The notes below the pieces were generated by a model. It had not been told where the DNA came from and ran no database searches. It saw only the letters and a program-made list of their open reading frames with translations. A DNA stretch of 64,000 nt from Sporosarcina cyprini. Its GTDB lineage: Bacteria; Bacillota; Bacilli; Bacillales_A; Planococcaceae. Shown here one piece after another: positions 50,522 through 61,466 of the stretch. The first letter of the stretch is position 1. Each line of letters starts with the position of its first letter. The stretch is taken from positions 1 to 64,000 of the forward strand of contig NZ_JAKMHX010000028.1 in the NCBI RefSeq assembly GCF_022048975.1, read 5' to 3'. The position numbers and the translations under genes were made by a program.

Positions 50522-52000
50522 ATGGTGGTTTTAACAGGTTCTTCATTAACACTCGAACAGATGAATGAGATTTTATATAACAATCAAAGCGTTACTTTGG
50601 ATGAAGCAGCGCTGGAGCGTGTACAAAAAAGCAGAGAAGCGGTGGAGAGCATTGTCCGTAACGACAAAACCGTTTATGGCATTAATACCGGGTTCGGCAA
50701 ATTCAGTGATGTGAAAATTGACGAAAAGGATACGAAGGCGCTGCAGCTCCATCTCATCCGATCACATGCTTGCGGTGTCGGAGAGCCGTTTCCGGAAATG
50801 GTATCACGCGCGATGGTGGTTCTCCGTTTAAATGCGTTGCTTAAAGGATTTTCCGGCATCCGGCCAGTTGTTTTGGAGCGCTTTGCTTATATGGTGAACA
50901 ACGGCATCCATCCGGTAATTCCTCAGCAAGGTTCACTTGGTGCATCTGGTGATTTGGCGCCGCTTTCCCATTTGGCGCTCGTGCTGCTGGGGGAGGGGTA
51001 CGTTTGGAAAGACGGAAAACCGGAGCCGGCGCAAAATGTCTGGAAAGAACATGGAGTAGAGCCGATTGTCTTGGAGGCGAAGGAAGGGCTTGCGCTCATT
51101 AACGGCACACAGGCCATGACTGCGCAAGGCGTCGTAAACTATCTCGAAGCGGAAAAATTGGCGTACGCGAGCGAATGGATTGCTGCGATGACGATGGAAG
51201 CACTTTTCGGCATTACAGACGCATTCCACCCAGCCATCCATGAAGCGCGCGGCTACAAGGAGCAGGTGGATGTCGCTTCACGGATGCTGGATTGGCTGCA
51301 GGGAAGCAGCCTGACGACGACGCAAGGTGAGAAACGGGTACAAGATGCCTATTCGATCCGCTGCATCCCGCAAGTGCATGGGGCGAGTTGGCAAGTTCTC
51401 ACGTATGTGAAGGAAAAGCTGGAGATTGAAATGAATGCGGCGACAGATAATCCGCTCATTTTTGAAGATGGCGATGTCGTCGTGTCAGGCGGGAATTTCC
51501 ATGGCCAGCCGATCGCGTTTGCGATGGATTTCCTGAAAATCGGGGTCGCAGAACTCGCGAATATTTCCGAGCGCCGAATCGAACGACTCGTAAATCCGCA
51601 GCTGAACGAAGGGCTGCCGCCATTCTTAAGCCCGCAACCAGGCTTGCAGTCGGGCGCAATGATCCTGCAATATTCTGCGGCTAGTCTCGTATCTGAAAAC
51701 AAGACGCTGGCCCATCCGGCTTCCGTCGATTCCATTCCTTCGTCAGGAAACCAGGAGGACCATGTATCGATGGGGACAATCGGATCCCGCCATGCGAATC
51801 AAATCATCCAGAATGCCAAACGTGTGCTGGCGATCGAGGCCTTATGTGCACTGACAGGCTGCCGTTATCGTGGAGAAGACCAGATGGCGCCAAAGACGAA
51901 AGCGAAGTTTGATGAATTGATTTCTGTAGTGAATCCGATTGACGAAGATCGGGTATTTGCACCGGATATTGAGAATATTGCTGGTTTGCTTGGGAAGTGA
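50522..52000 (+). CDS. hutH: Histidine ammonia-lyase
   Basis: HutH deaminates histidine to urocanate, the first step of histidine use. The protein, about 492 aa from the chosen start, has the Ala-Ser-Gly triad that forms the MIO cofactor in [17 protein letters not shown] (about residue 145). It also has [12 protein letters not shown] near residue 50, the NGTQAM segment and [15 protein letters not shown] near residue 410. The open frame extends to 50375, but GGAGAGG and homology point to ATG 50522. The other hut genes are not adjacent. A terminator follows. Confidence 0.93.
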   Translation: MVVLTGSSLTLEQMNEILYNNQSVTLDEAALERVQKSREAVESIVRNDKTVYGINTGFGKFSDVKIDEKDTKALQLHLIRSHACGVGEPFPEMVSRAMVVLRLNALLKGFSGIRPVVLERFAYMVNNGIHPVIPQQGSLGASGDLAPLSHLALVLLGEGYVWKDGKPEPAQNVWKEHGVEPIVLEAKEGLALINGTQAMTAQGVVNYLEAEKLAYASEWIAAMTMEALFGITDAFHPAIHEARGYKEQVDVASRMLDWLQGSSLTTTQGEKRVQDAYSIRCIPQVHGASWQVLTYVKEKLEIEMNAATDNPLIFEDGDVVVSGGNFHGQPIAFAMDFLKIGVAELANISERRIERLVNPQLNEGLPPFLSPQPGLQSGAMILQYSAASLVSENKTLAHPASVDSIPSSGNQEDHVSMGTIGSRHANQIIQNAKRVLAIEALCALTGCRYRGEDQMAPKTKAKFDELISVVNPIDEDRVFAPDIENIAGLLGK

Positions 52001-52015
52001 GCGTTGTAATTGAAA

Positions 52016-52055
52016 AGAGGTGAAGGGAGTAAACCAACCCTTCACCTCTTTTTAC
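52016..52055. terminator. Bidirectional terminator between hutH and the FAD oxidoreductase
   Basis: AGAGGTGAAGGG and CCCTTCACCTCT with T runs on the plus strand; it also ends the convergent minus-strand gene. Confidence 0.85.
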
Positions 52056-52057
52056 TT

Positions 52058-53287
52058 TTACCGAATAATCGCTTCCTCCGTCCCAGGAACACTCCGATCC
52101 AGCCCAACAATATCCGAATAAGCCGGTTCCTTTCCTTGAATTAAATCAGCCAACATCTTGGAGCCGAGCATGCTGTACACGGTTCCGTTTCCGCCGAAGC
52201 CGAGCAAGTAATAATGATTCGGTTTCTCGGGATGCCTGCCTATAAAGGGAAGCTCGTCTTTGGATTCTCCGAATAATGCGCAGTAAGCCATGTCCACTTC
52301 CAACTGGAGGCCGGGGATTAGTTTATTGGCCTCTGCAATCAGCTCGTCCGCCTTTTCTTGGATTTTTTCCTGGGAGATATCCATTTGGTCGGTTTCCTCA
52401 TCTAATCCGCCGATGATGATCCGGCCGTCGACAGCAGTCCGCATATACAAATAAGGGCGTTTTGTTTCCCAAATCATAGCATTTTCATACCAGGCAGGCT
52501 GCTCGACCGGCTTGCTTACGGCGACGTAGGACCGTTTTATGATATCGCCAGTCAGCTTGCCGACTGGCGGTTTTATGTAGCCAGTCGTAAAGATGACATT
52601 TCTGGCTTTAATGCTGCCGCTCGATGTCAGGATGTGCAAGATTCCTTCTTCATCCCGGACATCTTCCACTTCCAAACAGTCATGTACATCTGCGCCTTGC
52701 GACTGGATCAATTGCAGGATGCCTCGCACCAATTTAAATGGATTAACTTCCGCATCTCCGCACGTCCATAAGGCGCCTGGCTTGTCGATGCCCGTCTTAT
52801 CGAGAAGGGCAGGGCGGTCCCAATACTCGCATGGAAAGTCATGTTTGGAAAGGGCTTTGTATTCCTTTTGGATTTTCATCAAGTCGTTCTCATCGCTTGC
52901 ATAATAAAGGCTCGGCCTTGTGATAAAGGCGGGATCGATCGGCAGTTGCTCCGCAGCTTCCTGCAAATCCTTTAGCGCATCGTAGCACAATCGATAAAAT
53001 GCAACCGCCTTTTCCTCCCCAATCTGTTCAATCAGCTCGTGAAGCATGATATCATTGGAGTATTGCAGCAATCCAGTATTCGCGGCTGTGCTGCCGTAAG
53101 CGAATTCTTCTTTCTCGACAACGGCCACTGTCATCCCTTCGTTTACGAGGGATAGCGCGGTCAATGCGCCAGACATGCCGCCGCCGATGATGACGGCATC
53201 GTATGTCTTATCCGCTATGTGATTTTGGATTGGATTTGCTTCGTTCATTGTCGTCGGCCAATATAACTGGCCCGCATGGATTGGCAT
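52058..53287 (-). CDS. FAD-dependent oxidoreductase (DAO family)
   Basis: This is an amine or amino acid oxidase-like flavoprotein of about 409 aa. The dinucleotide-binding motif VIIGGGMSGALTALSLVNEG is at about residue 31, and the C-terminal FAD motif is in YYLLGFGGNGTVYSMLGSKM. It belongs to the D-amino acid oxidase/glycine oxidase group without a Rieske tail. The N-terminus (LYWPTTMNEANP) is typical of the gamma-glutamylputrescine oxidase-like branch. ATG 53287 is chosen because AAGGGGG lies 6 bp upstream. Substrate not certain. Confidence 0.85.
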   Translation of the reverse strand: MPIHAGQLYWPTTMNEANPIQNHIADKTYDAVIIGGGMSGALTALSLVNEGMTVAVVEKEEFAYGSTAANTGLLQYSNDIMLHELIEQIGEEKAVAFYRLCYDALKDLQEAAEQLPIDPAFITRPSLYYASDENDLMKIQKEYKALSKHDFPCEYWDRPALLDKTGIDKPGALWTCGDAEVNPFKLVRGILQLIQSQGADVHDCLEVEDVRDEEGILHILTSSGSIKARNVIFTTGYIKPPVGKLTGDIIKRSYVAVSKPVEQPAWYENAMIWETKRPYLYMRTAVDGRIIIGGLDEETDQMDISQEKIQEKADELIAEANKLIPGLQLEVDMAYCALFGESKDELPFIGRHPEKPNHYYLLGFGGNGTVYSMLGSKMLADLIQGKEPAYSDIVGLDRSVPGTEEAIIR

Positions 53288-53367
53288 ATGGATTCCCCCT
53301 TGCAAGCAATATACCCGCTAACTGAATGACTATAAACGAGGCGACACAAAAAAAGGAGGATATAGAA

Positions 53368-54264
53368 ATGGAGACAAATCAAAAACCACATATATTACTT
53401 ATCGATGGGATGGCGCTGTTATTCCGTTCGTTTTTCGCAACTTCGGCCATGGGACATTACTTTCCGAATGCAGAAGGTGTTCCGACAAATGGCGTTCAAG
53501 GTTTTGTCCGGCATACAATGACGGCGGTGTCGATTTTCAAGCCGACCCATATGGCCGTCTGCTGGGATATGGGCATGCATACGTTCCGGAATGATTTGTT
53601 TGATGGATACAAGGCGAACCGGCCAGCACCGGCGCCTGAGATGGTCCCACAATTCGATATGGCTCGGGAACTGTCGGAGAAAATCGGCTGGAAAAACTAC
53701 GGCATTGCGGGCATGGAAGCAGATGACTTGATCGGCTCGCTCGTTTGCGAGTGGGACGGCCAAGCGGAAGTGACAATCGTGACAGGAGATAAAGATTTAT
53801 TGCAGCTCCTGCGGCCGGACGTCAAGATTGCCTTTATGAAAAAAGGATATAACGTTTATGATGTTTATACGGAGGATCGTTTTCGTGAGGAATACGAAAT
53901 TTCGCCAATGCAGTTTATTGACACGAAGGCGTTTACGGGTGACACGAGCGATGGCTATCCCGGCGTCAAGGGGATTGGACCGAAGACCGCATTGAAACTC
54001 ATTCAGCAATACGGCTCCGTCGACGGTGTCATCGAGGCGCTCGATGAATTGTCAGCAGGCACGCGCAAAAAAATCGAACAGGACATGCCGATGCTGCGCT
54101 TATCGCGCCAACTGGCGGAAATTCACTGCAAGCTCGACTTTGACGATCCGCTTGAAGCATTGAATCTTCCTGACTTTAATACTGCCTTGCGTGAGGAATT
54201 AGTGGAGATGGGACATACAATGATCGTCCGGCAAATGGATTCGTTGTTCCAAACTTCATCATAA
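53368..54264 (+). CDS. ypcP: 5'-3' exonuclease (YpcP/ExoIX-like)
   Basis: This is a 298-aa FEN-like nuclease that resembles the N-terminal domain of DNA polymerase I without the polymerase part. Metal-binding acids are in LLIDGMALLFR (Asp), GMEADDLIG, IVTGDKDLLQLL and FTGDTSDGYPGVKGIGPKTA, the last also giving the helix-hairpin-helix. Such stand-alone proteins process RNA primers and flaps. ATG 53368 has AAAAGGAGG 9 bp upstream. It is convergent with the next gene. Confidence 0.9.
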   Translation: METNQKPHILLIDGMALLFRSFFATSAMGHYFPNAEGVPTNGVQGFVRHTMTAVSIFKPTHMAVCWDMGMHTFRNDLFDGYKANRPAPAPEMVPQFDMARELSEKIGWKNYGIAGMEADDLIGSLVCEWDGQAEVTIVTGDKDLLQLLRPDVKIAFMKKGYNVYDVYTEDRFREEYEISPMQFIDTKAFTGDTSDGYPGVKGIGPKTALKLIQQYGSVDGVIEALDELSAGTRKKIEQDMPMLRLSRQLAEIHCKLDFDDPLEALNLPDFNTALREELVEMGHTMIVRQMDSLFQTSS

Positions 54265-54298
54265 AAAAGGACCGCTGCAGCTCAAGCAGCGGTCTTTC
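54264..54298. terminator. Bidirectional terminator
   Basis: AAGGACCGCTGC and GCAGCGGTCTTT pair, with A-run and T-run on either side, between two convergent genes. Confidence 0.85.
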
Positions 54299-54791
54299 TA
54301 ATTTTCACAAATGATAGGATGGAACGGTTCGCTTGATAGGAAACCTTGCGCAAGCGGCTTTCCCTGTGGCGTCCTCCGTTGTCATGAATCAGGAGAAAGA
54401 TGTCGCCTTCTGACTGTTCGTACCCGACGACCGGCACCCAGTGATAATCAAATTCGTATGTACCCAGCCAGTGAAAAGTGAACCATTTATCGAACTTGGC
54501 GGCGACAGGACGGCCATGTTGAAGTTCGGTCTTTAGTTCTTCAATCGTGCAAGATTCAACTTCCCAGGCGTTCCCTAGCAGTTTTCGTAAATTTCGTAGC
54601 AGGCGCCATTTGAATAAACCGATCCGGGTGCCTCCCAGTTTTCGGTACAATTCATTCACATCGAGGTCGCCATGTTCATTCAAATAGCGTAGAATCGTGT
54701 AGGCGGTTACAGGGCCGCAGGCGGATGGCCTGTAATTCGGATCAATGTCCTCGTCATATTGGGATTTTCCATCAAAAGGGACGTGATGCAT
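54282..54791 (-). CDS. C39-like cysteine peptidase domain protein
   Basis: A papain-like fold of the C39-like (peptidase_C39_2) group is suggested by the Cys in RPSACGPVTAYTILRYL (near residue 27), the mid-domain GRPVAAKFDKWFTFHW, and the His in EFDYHWVPVVGYEQ with the Asp-Asn in LLIHDNGG. No signal peptide is visible, so it may be cytosolic. ATG 54791 with AAGGAGG 8 bp upstream is the start. It is 27 bp downstream of a STAS-domain gene in the same direction. Confidence 0.75.
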   Translation of the reverse strand: MHHVPFDGKSQYDEDIDPNYRPSACGPVTAYTILRYLNEHGDLDVNELYRKLGGTRIGLFKWRLLRNLRKLLGNAWEVESCTIEELKTELQHGRPVAAKFDKWFTFHWLGTYEFDYHWVPVVGYEQSEGDIFLLIHDNGGRHRESRLRKVSYQANRSILSFVKIRKTAA

Positions 54792-54818
54792 CCAGGCGCC
54801 TCCTTCTTGCAACATCGG

Positions 54819-55283
54819 TCAAATCGTGGACAAGGATCGTCCTTCTTCTTTTAAAAGAACCTTTAAAGCTGTTCTGAAGTTGATATACGACTCAAATTCC
54901 ATTTGAATGCCCGCGGCTACGATTTCCCGGACGATATGCGGATTGAAGCCGACTGAAATCGGGCGGACCCCCATCAGTTTCAATGTACTGTTTAGCATGT
55001 CCAGTTCCACTGCCAGTACATTCAGCTGGGCGTCTTTCGCTTTATCCAAATCTGCACCAGTGAAATCAAACACCGCACAATTGACCTGGCGGTTCTTGTC
55101 CAAGTATTCTAGCACGCGTGAACGGATAAGCTCAAACCGTTCAGAACCGGCGTAGCCGACAACCGGAACTAAAATTGTATTTTCTACAATAGATGAAATG
55201 ATCGGCACGGACGTTTCCCTGATGATCTGTTCACATTCTGCGATTCGTGCCTTTAATCGCTCGATCTCTTTTTCGTAGTCCAT
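54819..55283 (-). CDS. STAS-domain protein (RsbR/RsbS-like)
   Basis: This protein of about 154 aa has an N-terminal coiled coil (EKEIERLKARIAECEQIIRE) and a STAS domain (ILVPVVGYAGSERFELIRSR, VNCAVFDFTGADLDKAKDAQ, GVRPISVGFNPHIVREIVAA). It resembles the C-terminal half of RsbR proteins that build stressosomes, but lacks their sensor half. A role in SigB control or a signalling complex is inferred. ATG 55283 has GAGGTGG upstream. Confidence 0.82.
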   Translation of the reverse strand: MDYEKEIERLKARIAECEQIIRETSVPIISSIVENTILVPVVGYAGSERFELIRSRVLEYLDKNRQVNCAVFDFTGADLDKAKDAQLNVLAVELDMLNSTLKLMGVRPISVGFNPHIVREIVAAGIQMEFESYINFRTALKVLLKEEGRSLSTI

Positions 55284-55343
55284 GTTCCACCTCATGATTG
55301 GTTTTCTTTAGTATAATTGATTTGATTCAAAACAGATAGAAAA

Positions 55344-55385
55344 ATAGCGGCAGCAAGTTGTAAGTAACTGCTACCGCTATGGATG
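55344..55385 (-). terminator. Terminator of the ydbP-like gene
   Basis: On the minus strand ATAGCGGTAGCAG and TTGCTGCCGCTAT form a hairpin with a TTTTTCT tail. Confidence 0.8.
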
Positions 55386-55389
55386 AAGC

Positions 55390-55713
55390 TTATTGTTCTT
55401 TTACGCTTTCCAAGAAATCGATCACTTGATCAGGTGTCTTAGCGCTTGCGCTGTGAAGATGTGCTTTTTTCTCGCCATTTTGGAATATCAACAAGCTTGG
55501 GATCCCCATGACATCATATTTTTCAGCGATTTCTGGAAGAACGTCGCGGTCTAGGTCGTACCAAGTGTACATATCGTATTCTTCTACGATCGGATCGATG
55601 AACATGTCCATTCGCGTACAGTCAGGGCACCAGCCTGCTTGAAATTTAACTAAAGCTTTATTATCGTTTGAAATGATTTCGTTGAATTGTTCAACTGTCG
55701 TAATTGACTTCAT
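55390..55713 (-). CDS. ydbP: Thioredoxin-like protein (YdbP type)
   Basis: This is a 107-aa thioredoxin fold protein with the redox motif FQAGWCPDCTRM (WCPDC, about residue 30) and the cis-proline in MGIPSLLIFQNGEK. It closely follows the YdbP family of Bacillus. ATG 55713 is behind GGAGGGGG; six upstream residues of the open frame are not needed. Redox partner unknown. Confidence 0.85.
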   Translation of the reverse strand: MKSITTVEQFNEIISNDNKALVKFQAGWCPDCTRMDMFIDPIVEEYDMYTWYDLDRDVLPEIAEKYDVMGIPSLLIFQNGEKKAHLHSASAKTPDQVIDFLESVKEQ

Positions 55714-55829
55714 GTATTTTTCCCCCTCCAAGTTGCTACCAACTAGTTTACATCCTTTTGCCCGAGGCGTGTACTAAAATGCCCTGAAGGAGGGAAGTGG
55801 AAGATTTTTAAAAATTTCCGATTTAAATA

Positions 55830-55858
55830 TTGCGAAAACAACTCTAATGTTCTAAAAT
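55830..55858 (+). promoter_or_regulatory. SigA promoter of the fadN operon
   Basis: TTGCGA, a 17-base spacer and TAAAAT form a good vegetative promoter. The predicted start is near 55865, about 35 bp before the FadR box. Confidence 0.7.
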
Positions 55859-55898
55859 GATAGACATAGAGTTCGAGGTATTTTTTTTACTCGCAAAA

Positions 55899-55916
55899 TG
55901 AATGAGCATTCATTCA
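55899..55916 (+). promoter_or_regulatory. FadR operator
   Basis: TGAATGA-GCAT-TCATTCA has two perfect 7-bp arms with a 4-base spacer, matching the B. subtilis FadR box (TGAATGA-N4-TCATTCA). Long-chain acyl-CoA should relieve repression of the beta-oxidation operon. Confidence 0.92.
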
Positions 55917-55936
55917 AATAAAGGGAGGCTTCGCAC

Positions 55937-58321
55937 GTGGCTTATCAAATTAAAAAAGCGGCAGTATTAGGTTCAGGCGTCATGGGATCTGGCATTGCAG
56001 CCCATCTCGCGAATATCGGCATTCCCGTCTTGTTGCTGGACATCGTCCCGAACAAATTGACGGCAGAAGAGGAAGGGAAGGGACTATCCCTTGATGATCC
56101 AAAGGTGCGCAATAAGTTTGCAGCAAGCGCTTTGGAAAAACTCGTGAAACAGAAACCGGCACCGTTAACTTCGAAAAAGAACCTATCTTTAATCCAGGTC
56201 GGCAACTTGGATGATGATTTGGAGAAATTAAAGGATGTCGACTGGATCATTGAAGTCGTCGTAGAAAACTTGGAAGTGAAGAAAGGGCTGTACGAGAAGA
56301 TTGATGCGATCCGCACGGAAGGAACGATAATCAGTTCCAATACGTCCGGCATCAGCATTGAGGCAATGGCAGAAGGACGATCGGAAGATTTCCGGAAGCA
56401 TTTCCTTGGCACCCACTTTTTCAATCCACCGCGCTATTTGAAACTGCTCGAGATTATTCCGACGGAAGCGACATCAGCCGAAGTTGTGGAATTTATGACG
56501 AATTTTGCAGAAGATCGTCTCGGCAAAGGCGTCGTTCTGGCGAAGGATACACCGAATTTCATTGCCAACCGGATTGGTACATACGGTTTGCTGATCACGT
56601 TGCGTGAAATGGAGAAGCGCGGCTTTTCAATCGGAGAAGTCGACTCTGTCACGGGTACACTGATCGGCCGTCCGAAATCGGCAACGTTCCGTACGTTGGA
56701 CGTGGTAGGTCTCGATACATTCATGCATGTAGCAAAAAACGTCTATGATCAGACGGAAGGTGAAGAGCAAAAAGTATTCGAATTGCCGCCTTTCATGAAG
56801 AAAATGATCGACAATGGATGGCTTGGCGCAAAATCCAAGCAAGGATTCTATTTGAAGAAAGACAAAGAAATCCTTGAATTGTACCCAGAAACATTTGAAT
56901 ACGGACCGACGAAAAAAATGAAAACGCCTTCAATTGAGATGGCGAAGCAGCAAAAAGGGCTTGCGAACAAAGTGAAAAGCCTTGTTTACGCCAAGGACCG
57001 GACGGGAGAGATCCTTTGGCATATCCTTGCTCCAACACTCGTTTACTCAGCTCAATTGCATGGTGAAATTGCTGATGATATCGTCGCGATTGATAATGCG
57101 ATGAAGTGGGGCTTCGGCTGGCAGCAAGGTCCGTTCGAAATTTGGGATGCGATCGGCGTAACGAAATCTGTCGAGCGGATGGAAGCGGAAGGGCTCGAGA
57201 TTCCTTCATTTGTCCGGTCTTTATTGGATAAGGGCTATGAAACTTTCTATAGAGAAGAAGACGGAGATGTTTTCTATTTTGACGGTGAAACGTATCAGCA
57301 GGTACCGGTCAATGAGAAAGTCATTGATTTGAAACGATACAAGAAAAAGCACGGTGTCATTAAAAAGAATTCTGGCGCCAGCCTGATTGATCTTGGAGAC
57401 GGTGTTGCGCTTCTCGAATTCCATTCGCAGTCCAACGCAATCGGTCTCGATATTATCCAAATGATCAACTTCGCGATTGACGAAGTGGAAAAGAACTATA
57501 AAGGGCTTGTCATCGGCAACCAAGGCAAAAACTTCTGTGTCGGCGCGAATCTCGGCATGATTTTAATGGAAGCGCAGGATGACAATATTTTTGAACTTGA
57601 TTTCACGATTCGCCAATTCCAGAACGCGATGATGAAAATAAAATATTGCCGAAAGCCTGTCGTGGCGGCTCCATTCCAAATGGCGCTTGGCGGCGGTGCG
57701 GAAGTTTGTTTGCCGGCGGCTCATATTCAAGCATCGATGGAGACGTATATCGGTCTTGTCGAAGTCGGCGTCGGGCTTATTCCAGGCGGAGGCGGAAATG
57801 TTAACTTGTACTCGAAGCACTTGAAAGGCCTGCCGAATGGCGTTCATGTTGATTATCAATATGTGGCCAATAAAGTGTTCGAAACAATCGCCATGGCAAA
57901 AGTGTCGACATCTGGCGAAGAAGCGCGGGAGAATAACTTCCTGGATTTTGCGGATGGCATCAGCGTCAATCCGGATCATCTGCTATATGACGCGAAGCAA
58001 GCAGCACTTGCTCTCTATGAAGGTGGCTATACCCCTCCTGTCAAAGCACAGATTCCAGTCACGGGAGATTCAGGCTATGCGACGATGCTGCTTGGAGCGG
58101 AAGCGATGCATCTATCGGGTTATATCAGCGACCATGACTTGAAAATCGCGAAGAAGTTGGCCTTTGTCCTCTCAGGAGGAAAAGTGCCATACGGAACACT
58201 TGTCGATGAACAATACATGCTCGATCTAGAGCGGGAGGCGTTTCTAAGCCTTGTTGCGGAACCGAAGTCTCAACAGCGGATGCAGCACATGCTTCTGAAA
58301 GGGAAGCCGTTACGCAATTAA
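55937..58321 (+). CDS. fadN: 3-hydroxyacyl-CoA dehydrogenase / enoyl-CoA hydratase
   Basis: FadN catalyses the hydration and NAD-dependent oxidation steps of fatty acid beta-oxidation. The 794-aa protein starts with the Rossmann motif [20 protein letters not shown], followed by the substrate part ([19 protein letters not shown]) and helical dehydrogenase domains to about residue 430. A crotonase-type domain then lies at about 490-740, with oxyanion-hole residues around [11 protein letters not shown] and [14 protein letters not shown]. It begins at GTG behind GGGAGG. It is the first gene of fadN-fadA-fadE and follows a promoter and FadR box. Confidence 0.95.
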   Translation: MAYQIKKAAVLGSGVMGSGIAAHLANIGIPVLLLDIVPNKLTAEEEGKGLSLDDPKVRNKFAASALEKLVKQKPAPLTSKKNLSLIQVGNLDDDLEKLKDVDWIIEVVVENLEVKKGLYEKIDAIRTEGTIISSNTSGISIEAMAEGRSEDFRKHFLGTHFFNPPRYLKLLEIIPTEATSAEVVEFMTNFAEDRLGKGVVLAKDTPNFIANRIGTYGLLITLREMEKRGFSIGEVDSVTGTLIGRPKSATFRTLDVVGLDTFMHVAKNVYDQTEGEEQKVFELPPFMKKMIDNGWLGAKSKQGFYLKKDKEILELYPETFEYGPTKKMKTPSIEMAKQQKGLANKVKSLVYAKDRTGEILWHILAPTLVYSAQLHGEIADDIVAIDNAMKWGFGWQQGPFEIWDAIGVTKSVERMEAEGLEIPSFVRSLLDKGYETFYREEDGDVFYFDGETYQQVPVNEKVIDLKRYKKKHGVIKKNSGASLIDLGDGVALLEFHSQSNAIGLDIIQMINFAIDEVEKNYKGLVIGNQGKNFCVGANLGMILMEAQDDNIFELDFTIRQFQNAMMKIKYCRKPVVAAPFQMALGGGAEVCLPAAHIQASMETYIGLVEVGVGLIPGGGGNVNLYSKHLKGLPNGVHVDYQYVANKVFETIAMAKVSTSGEEARENNFLDFADGISVNPDHLLYDAKQAALALYEGGYTPPVKAQIPVTGDSGYATMLLGAEAMHLSGYISDHDLKIAKKLAFVLSGGKVPYGTLVDEQYMLDLEREAFLSLVAEPKSQQRMQHMLLKGKPLRN

Positions 58322-58350
58322 CAGTGCACTTTAGCAAAGGAGGAAGTCGA

Positions 58351-59526
58351 ATGCGGGAAGCAGTACTAGTGGCCGGTGCACGTACACCGGTCGGCAAAGC
58401 AGGGAAAGGATCGCTGGCAACGGTTCGCCCGGATGATCTGGCAGCACTGACTGTCAAAGAAACGCTACAACGAGCAAATGGATATGATGGACCAATAGAT
58501 GATTTGATCATGGGGTGTGCAATGCCTGAAGCGGAGCAAGGGATGAACGTAGCGCGTAACATCGGAGCGCTTGCCGGATTGCCTGATACAACGCCGGCAA
58601 TTACGATTAACCGGTTTTGTTCATCCGGCCTGCAATCCATCGCATATGCAGCAGAACGGATCATGCTCGGCCATTCACATGCAATTATTGCTGGCGGGGT
58701 CGAATCAATGAGCATGGTGCCCATGATGGGCAACACGATTCGCCCGAATTTTAAGCTCGCCGAAACAGCGCCTCAATATTATATGGGAATGGGGCATACG
58801 GCAGAGCAAGTGGCGCAGAAATATGGCGTCAGCCGAGAAGACCAAGACGCGTTCGCAGTCCGTTCACACGAAAGGGCGGCCGCTGCAATTGAAACAGGGA
58901 AATTCGTGGACGAAATTGTGCCGGTTGAAGTGACGAAACGCTATGTCGATGCATCAGGTAAATACAAAGAAACGACTTTCCAATTTGAAATGGATGAAGG
59001 AGTCCGCGTAGGTACGTCAATGGAAGTGCTCGCGAAGCTGCGTCCTGCGTTTTCCGTAAAAGGATCTGTCACGGCGGGGAATGCGTCCCAGACGTCGGAT
59101 GGAGCCGCATCTGTCCTCGTCATGGATCGGGAAATGGCAGAAGCGCAAGGGCTCAAGCCGCTTGCGAAATTCCGTTCGTTCGCGGTAGGTGGAGTGCCGC
59201 CAGAAGTCATGGGGATCGGCCCGATTGAAGCGGTACCGAAAGCATTAAAGCTTGCCGGACTTTCTATCGAAGATATCGATCTGTGGGAATTGAATGAGGC
59301 ATTCGCTTCCCAGTCCCTGCAAGTTATCCGTCATCTGGGCTTAGATATGGATAAAGTAAATGTCAACGGAGGAGCGATCGCACTCGGCCATCCACTTGGC
59401 GCGACCGGATCCGTCTTGACATTGCGCCTGATGAATGAGCTGCGCCGCCAAGGTAAACAGTTCGGAGTCGTTACAATGTGTATCGGCGGCGGCATGGGAG
59501 CAGCAGGAGTATTTGAATTACTGTAA
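58351..59526 (+). CDS. fadA: Acetyl-CoA acyltransferase (thiolase)
   Basis: FadA cleaves 3-ketoacyl-CoA in the last step of beta-oxidation. The 391-aa protein contains the nucleophilic Cys in [14 protein letters not shown] (about residue 91), the His in [14 protein letters not shown] (about 348) and the second Cys in [10 protein letters not shown] (about 378). ATG 58351 has AAAGGAGGA 9 bp upstream; the frame to 58324 is not needed. It lies 29 bp behind fadN in the same operon. Confidence 0.95.
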   Translation: MREAVLVAGARTPVGKAGKGSLATVRPDDLAALTVKETLQRANGYDGPIDDLIMGCAMPEAEQGMNVARNIGALAGLPDTTPAITINRFCSSGLQSIAYAAERIMLGHSHAIIAGGVESMSMVPMMGNTIRPNFKLAETAPQYYMGMGHTAEQVAQKYGVSREDQDAFAVRSHERAAAAIETGKFVDEIVPVEVTKRYVDASGKYKETTFQFEMDEGVRVGTSMEVLAKLRPAFSVKGSVTAGNASQTSDGAASVLVMDREMAEAQGLKPLAKFRSFAVGGVPPEVMGIGPIEAVPKALKLAGLSIEDIDLWELNEAFASQSLQVIRHLGLDMDKVNVNGGAIALGHPLGATGSVLTLRLMNELRRQGKQFGVVTMCIGGGMGAAGVFELL

Positions 59527-59600
59527 TTAGGGCAACCAATTGTGTCTGATGAGGCATATAGATAAGCAGTTTACTATTGATAACTTAGGGAGGAATACCA

Positions 59601-61388
59601 ATGACTGAAACGAAAACGACAGATCTCATCCGGGGCGGGGCTTTCTTAATTGAAGATATCGAAGCGAACCGTGTTTTCACGCCGGAGGATTTCACTGATG
59701 AGCATAAAATGATTGCCAAGACGACAGAAGAATATGTGAAGAATGAAGTGGCGCCAGTGATCGAAAACTTGGAGCATCACGAGTTCGAACATTCTGTTCG
59801 CCTGTTGAAATCAGCTGGAGACCTTGGGCTTCTCGGTGCTGATATTCCGGAAGAATACGATGGCTTGGGCTTGGATAAAATCTCGTCCGCTTTGATTGCG
59901 GAAAAAATGTCCGTAGCTGGTGGTTTTTCAATCACGCACGGAGCGCATGTCGGAATCGGTACGCTTCCGATCGTGCTGTTCGGCAATGAAGAGCAAAAGA
60001 AGAAATACTTGCCGAGCTCTGCAACGGCTGAGAAGATTTTCGCGTATGCATTGACTGAGCCGGGCTCCGGTTCCGATGCTCTTGGTGCGAAAACAACGGC
60101 GAAATTGAACGAAGCCGGCACCCACTATATTTTGAACGGGGAAAAGCAATGGATTACAAACGCAGGCTTCGCGGACGTATTTGTTGTCTATGCGAAAGTC
60201 GATGGCGATAAGTTTTCTGCGTTCATCGTAGAAAGAGAATTCCCAGGCGTTTCGGTTGGGGCAGAAGAGAAGAAGATGGGGATCAAGTCATCCTCTACCC
60301 GTACACTTATTTTGGAGGATGCGGAAGTGCCGGTCGAGAATCTGCTCGGAGAAATCGGCCGCGGCCATATTATCGCCTTCAATATTTTGAATATCGGGCG
60401 CTACAAGCTGGGCGTCGGAACGATTGGCGGATCCAAGCGTGCGCTTGAGCTGGCGATCACTTATACGAATCAACGCCAGCAATTTAAGACGCCGATTTCC
60501 TCTTTCAATTTGACGAAAGAGAAATTGGCGACAATGGCTTCTAAGTTATACGCAACAGAGAGCTTGATCTACCGTACGGTCGGCTATTTCGAGGAGCGCA
60601 ACAGCCAAATGACGCCGGAGCAGCAGAAGGATGGCAAAGAAGTGGCTGCGTCCGTAGCTGAATATGCGATCGAATGCTCGATTAACAAAGTGGTTGGCTC
60701 AGAAGTGCTTGACTATATCGTCGATGAAGCGGTCCAGCTGCACGGCGGCTATGGCTTCATGCAAGAGTATGAAGTAGAGCGTATCTATCGTGATTCCCGT
60801 ATCAACCGTATTTTCGAGGGAACGAACGAAATCAACCGGATGATCGTGCCGGGCACGTTCTTGAAAAAGGCGATGAAAGGCGAATTGCCATTGCTAGAGA
60901 AAGCACAAAGCCTGCAGGAAGAACTGCTTATGATGATGCCGGAGGAAATTGGAGATGAAGCGCTTGCTCAAGAGAAAGTGCTCGTGAAAAATGCGAAGAA
61001 GATTGGTCTTCTTGCAGCGGGTATGGCGGCGCAGCGTTTCGGCACGAAACTCGAAACAGAACAAGAAGTGCTCGTGAACATTGCGGATATCGCAAACAAT
61101 GTCTTCGCCATGGAATCTGCTTTGCTCCGCGCAGAAAAAGCTGTAGCGAAAAACGGCGAAGAAAAAGAAAAGCAAAAGATCCTTTACACACAAATTTTCT
61201 GCCAAGAAGCATTTGAAGCGATTGAAAAAGATGCGAAAGAAACCTTGCTCGCTTCTGTTGAAGGGGATAACCAACGAATGATGCTTTCTGCTTTGCGCAA
61301 GTTGACTCGTTCCAACCCTTATAACATTATCGCGAAAAAACGCGAAGCTTCCGCAAAATTGATTGAAGCTGAAAAGTACATCGTTTAA
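59601..61388 (+). CDS. fadE: Acyl-CoA dehydrogenase
   Basis: FadE carries out the first, FAD-dependent oxidation of acyl-CoA. This 595-aa form is of the longer YusJ/VLCAD-like type. The N-terminal helical part has the FAD-contacting [20 protein letters not shown]. The middle has [20 protein letters not shown], and the central helical domain contains [20 protein letters not shown] followed by [12 protein letters not shown] with the catalytic glutamate EGTNE. A 150-residue extension follows. GGGAGGA precedes the ATG. A terminator closes the operon at 61393. Confidence 0.95.
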   Translation: MTETKTTDLIRGGAFLIEDIEANRVFTPEDFTDEHKMIAKTTEEYVKNEVAPVIENLEHHEFEHSVRLLKSAGDLGLLGADIPEEYDGLGLDKISSALIAEKMSVAGGFSITHGAHVGIGTLPIVLFGNEEQKKKYLPSSATAEKIFAYALTEPGSGSDALGAKTTAKLNEAGTHYILNGEKQWITNAGFADVFVVYAKVDGDKFSAFIVEREFPGVSVGAEEKKMGIKSSSTRTLILEDAEVPVENLLGEIGRGHIIAFNILNIGRYKLGVGTIGGSKRALELAITYTNQRQQFKTPISSFNLTKEKLATMASKLYATESLIYRTVGYFEERNSQMTPEQQKDGKEVAASVAEYAIECSINKVVGSEVLDYIVDEAVQLHGGYGFMQEYEVERIYRDSRINRIFEGTNEINRMIVPGTFLKKAMKGELPLLEKAQSLQEELLMMMPEEIGDEALAQEKVLVKNAKKIGLLAAGMAAQRFGTKLETEQEVLVNIADIANNVFAMESALLRAEKAVAKNGEEKEKQKILYTQIFCQEAFEAIEKDAKETLLASVEGDNQRMMLSALRKLTRSNPYNIIAKKREASAKLIEAEKYIV

Positions 61389-61392
61389 TAGC

Positions 61393-61433
61393 AAACCATC
61401 CGGATAACCACTTTTTGTCCGGATGGTTTTTCT
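61393..61433 (+). terminator. Terminator of the fad operon
   Basis: AACCATCCGGA and TCCGGATGGTTTTT hairpin directly after fadE. Confidence 0.88.
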
Positions 61434-61466
61434 GTTATACTGAATGGAAAAAGCGGGGTGCATACG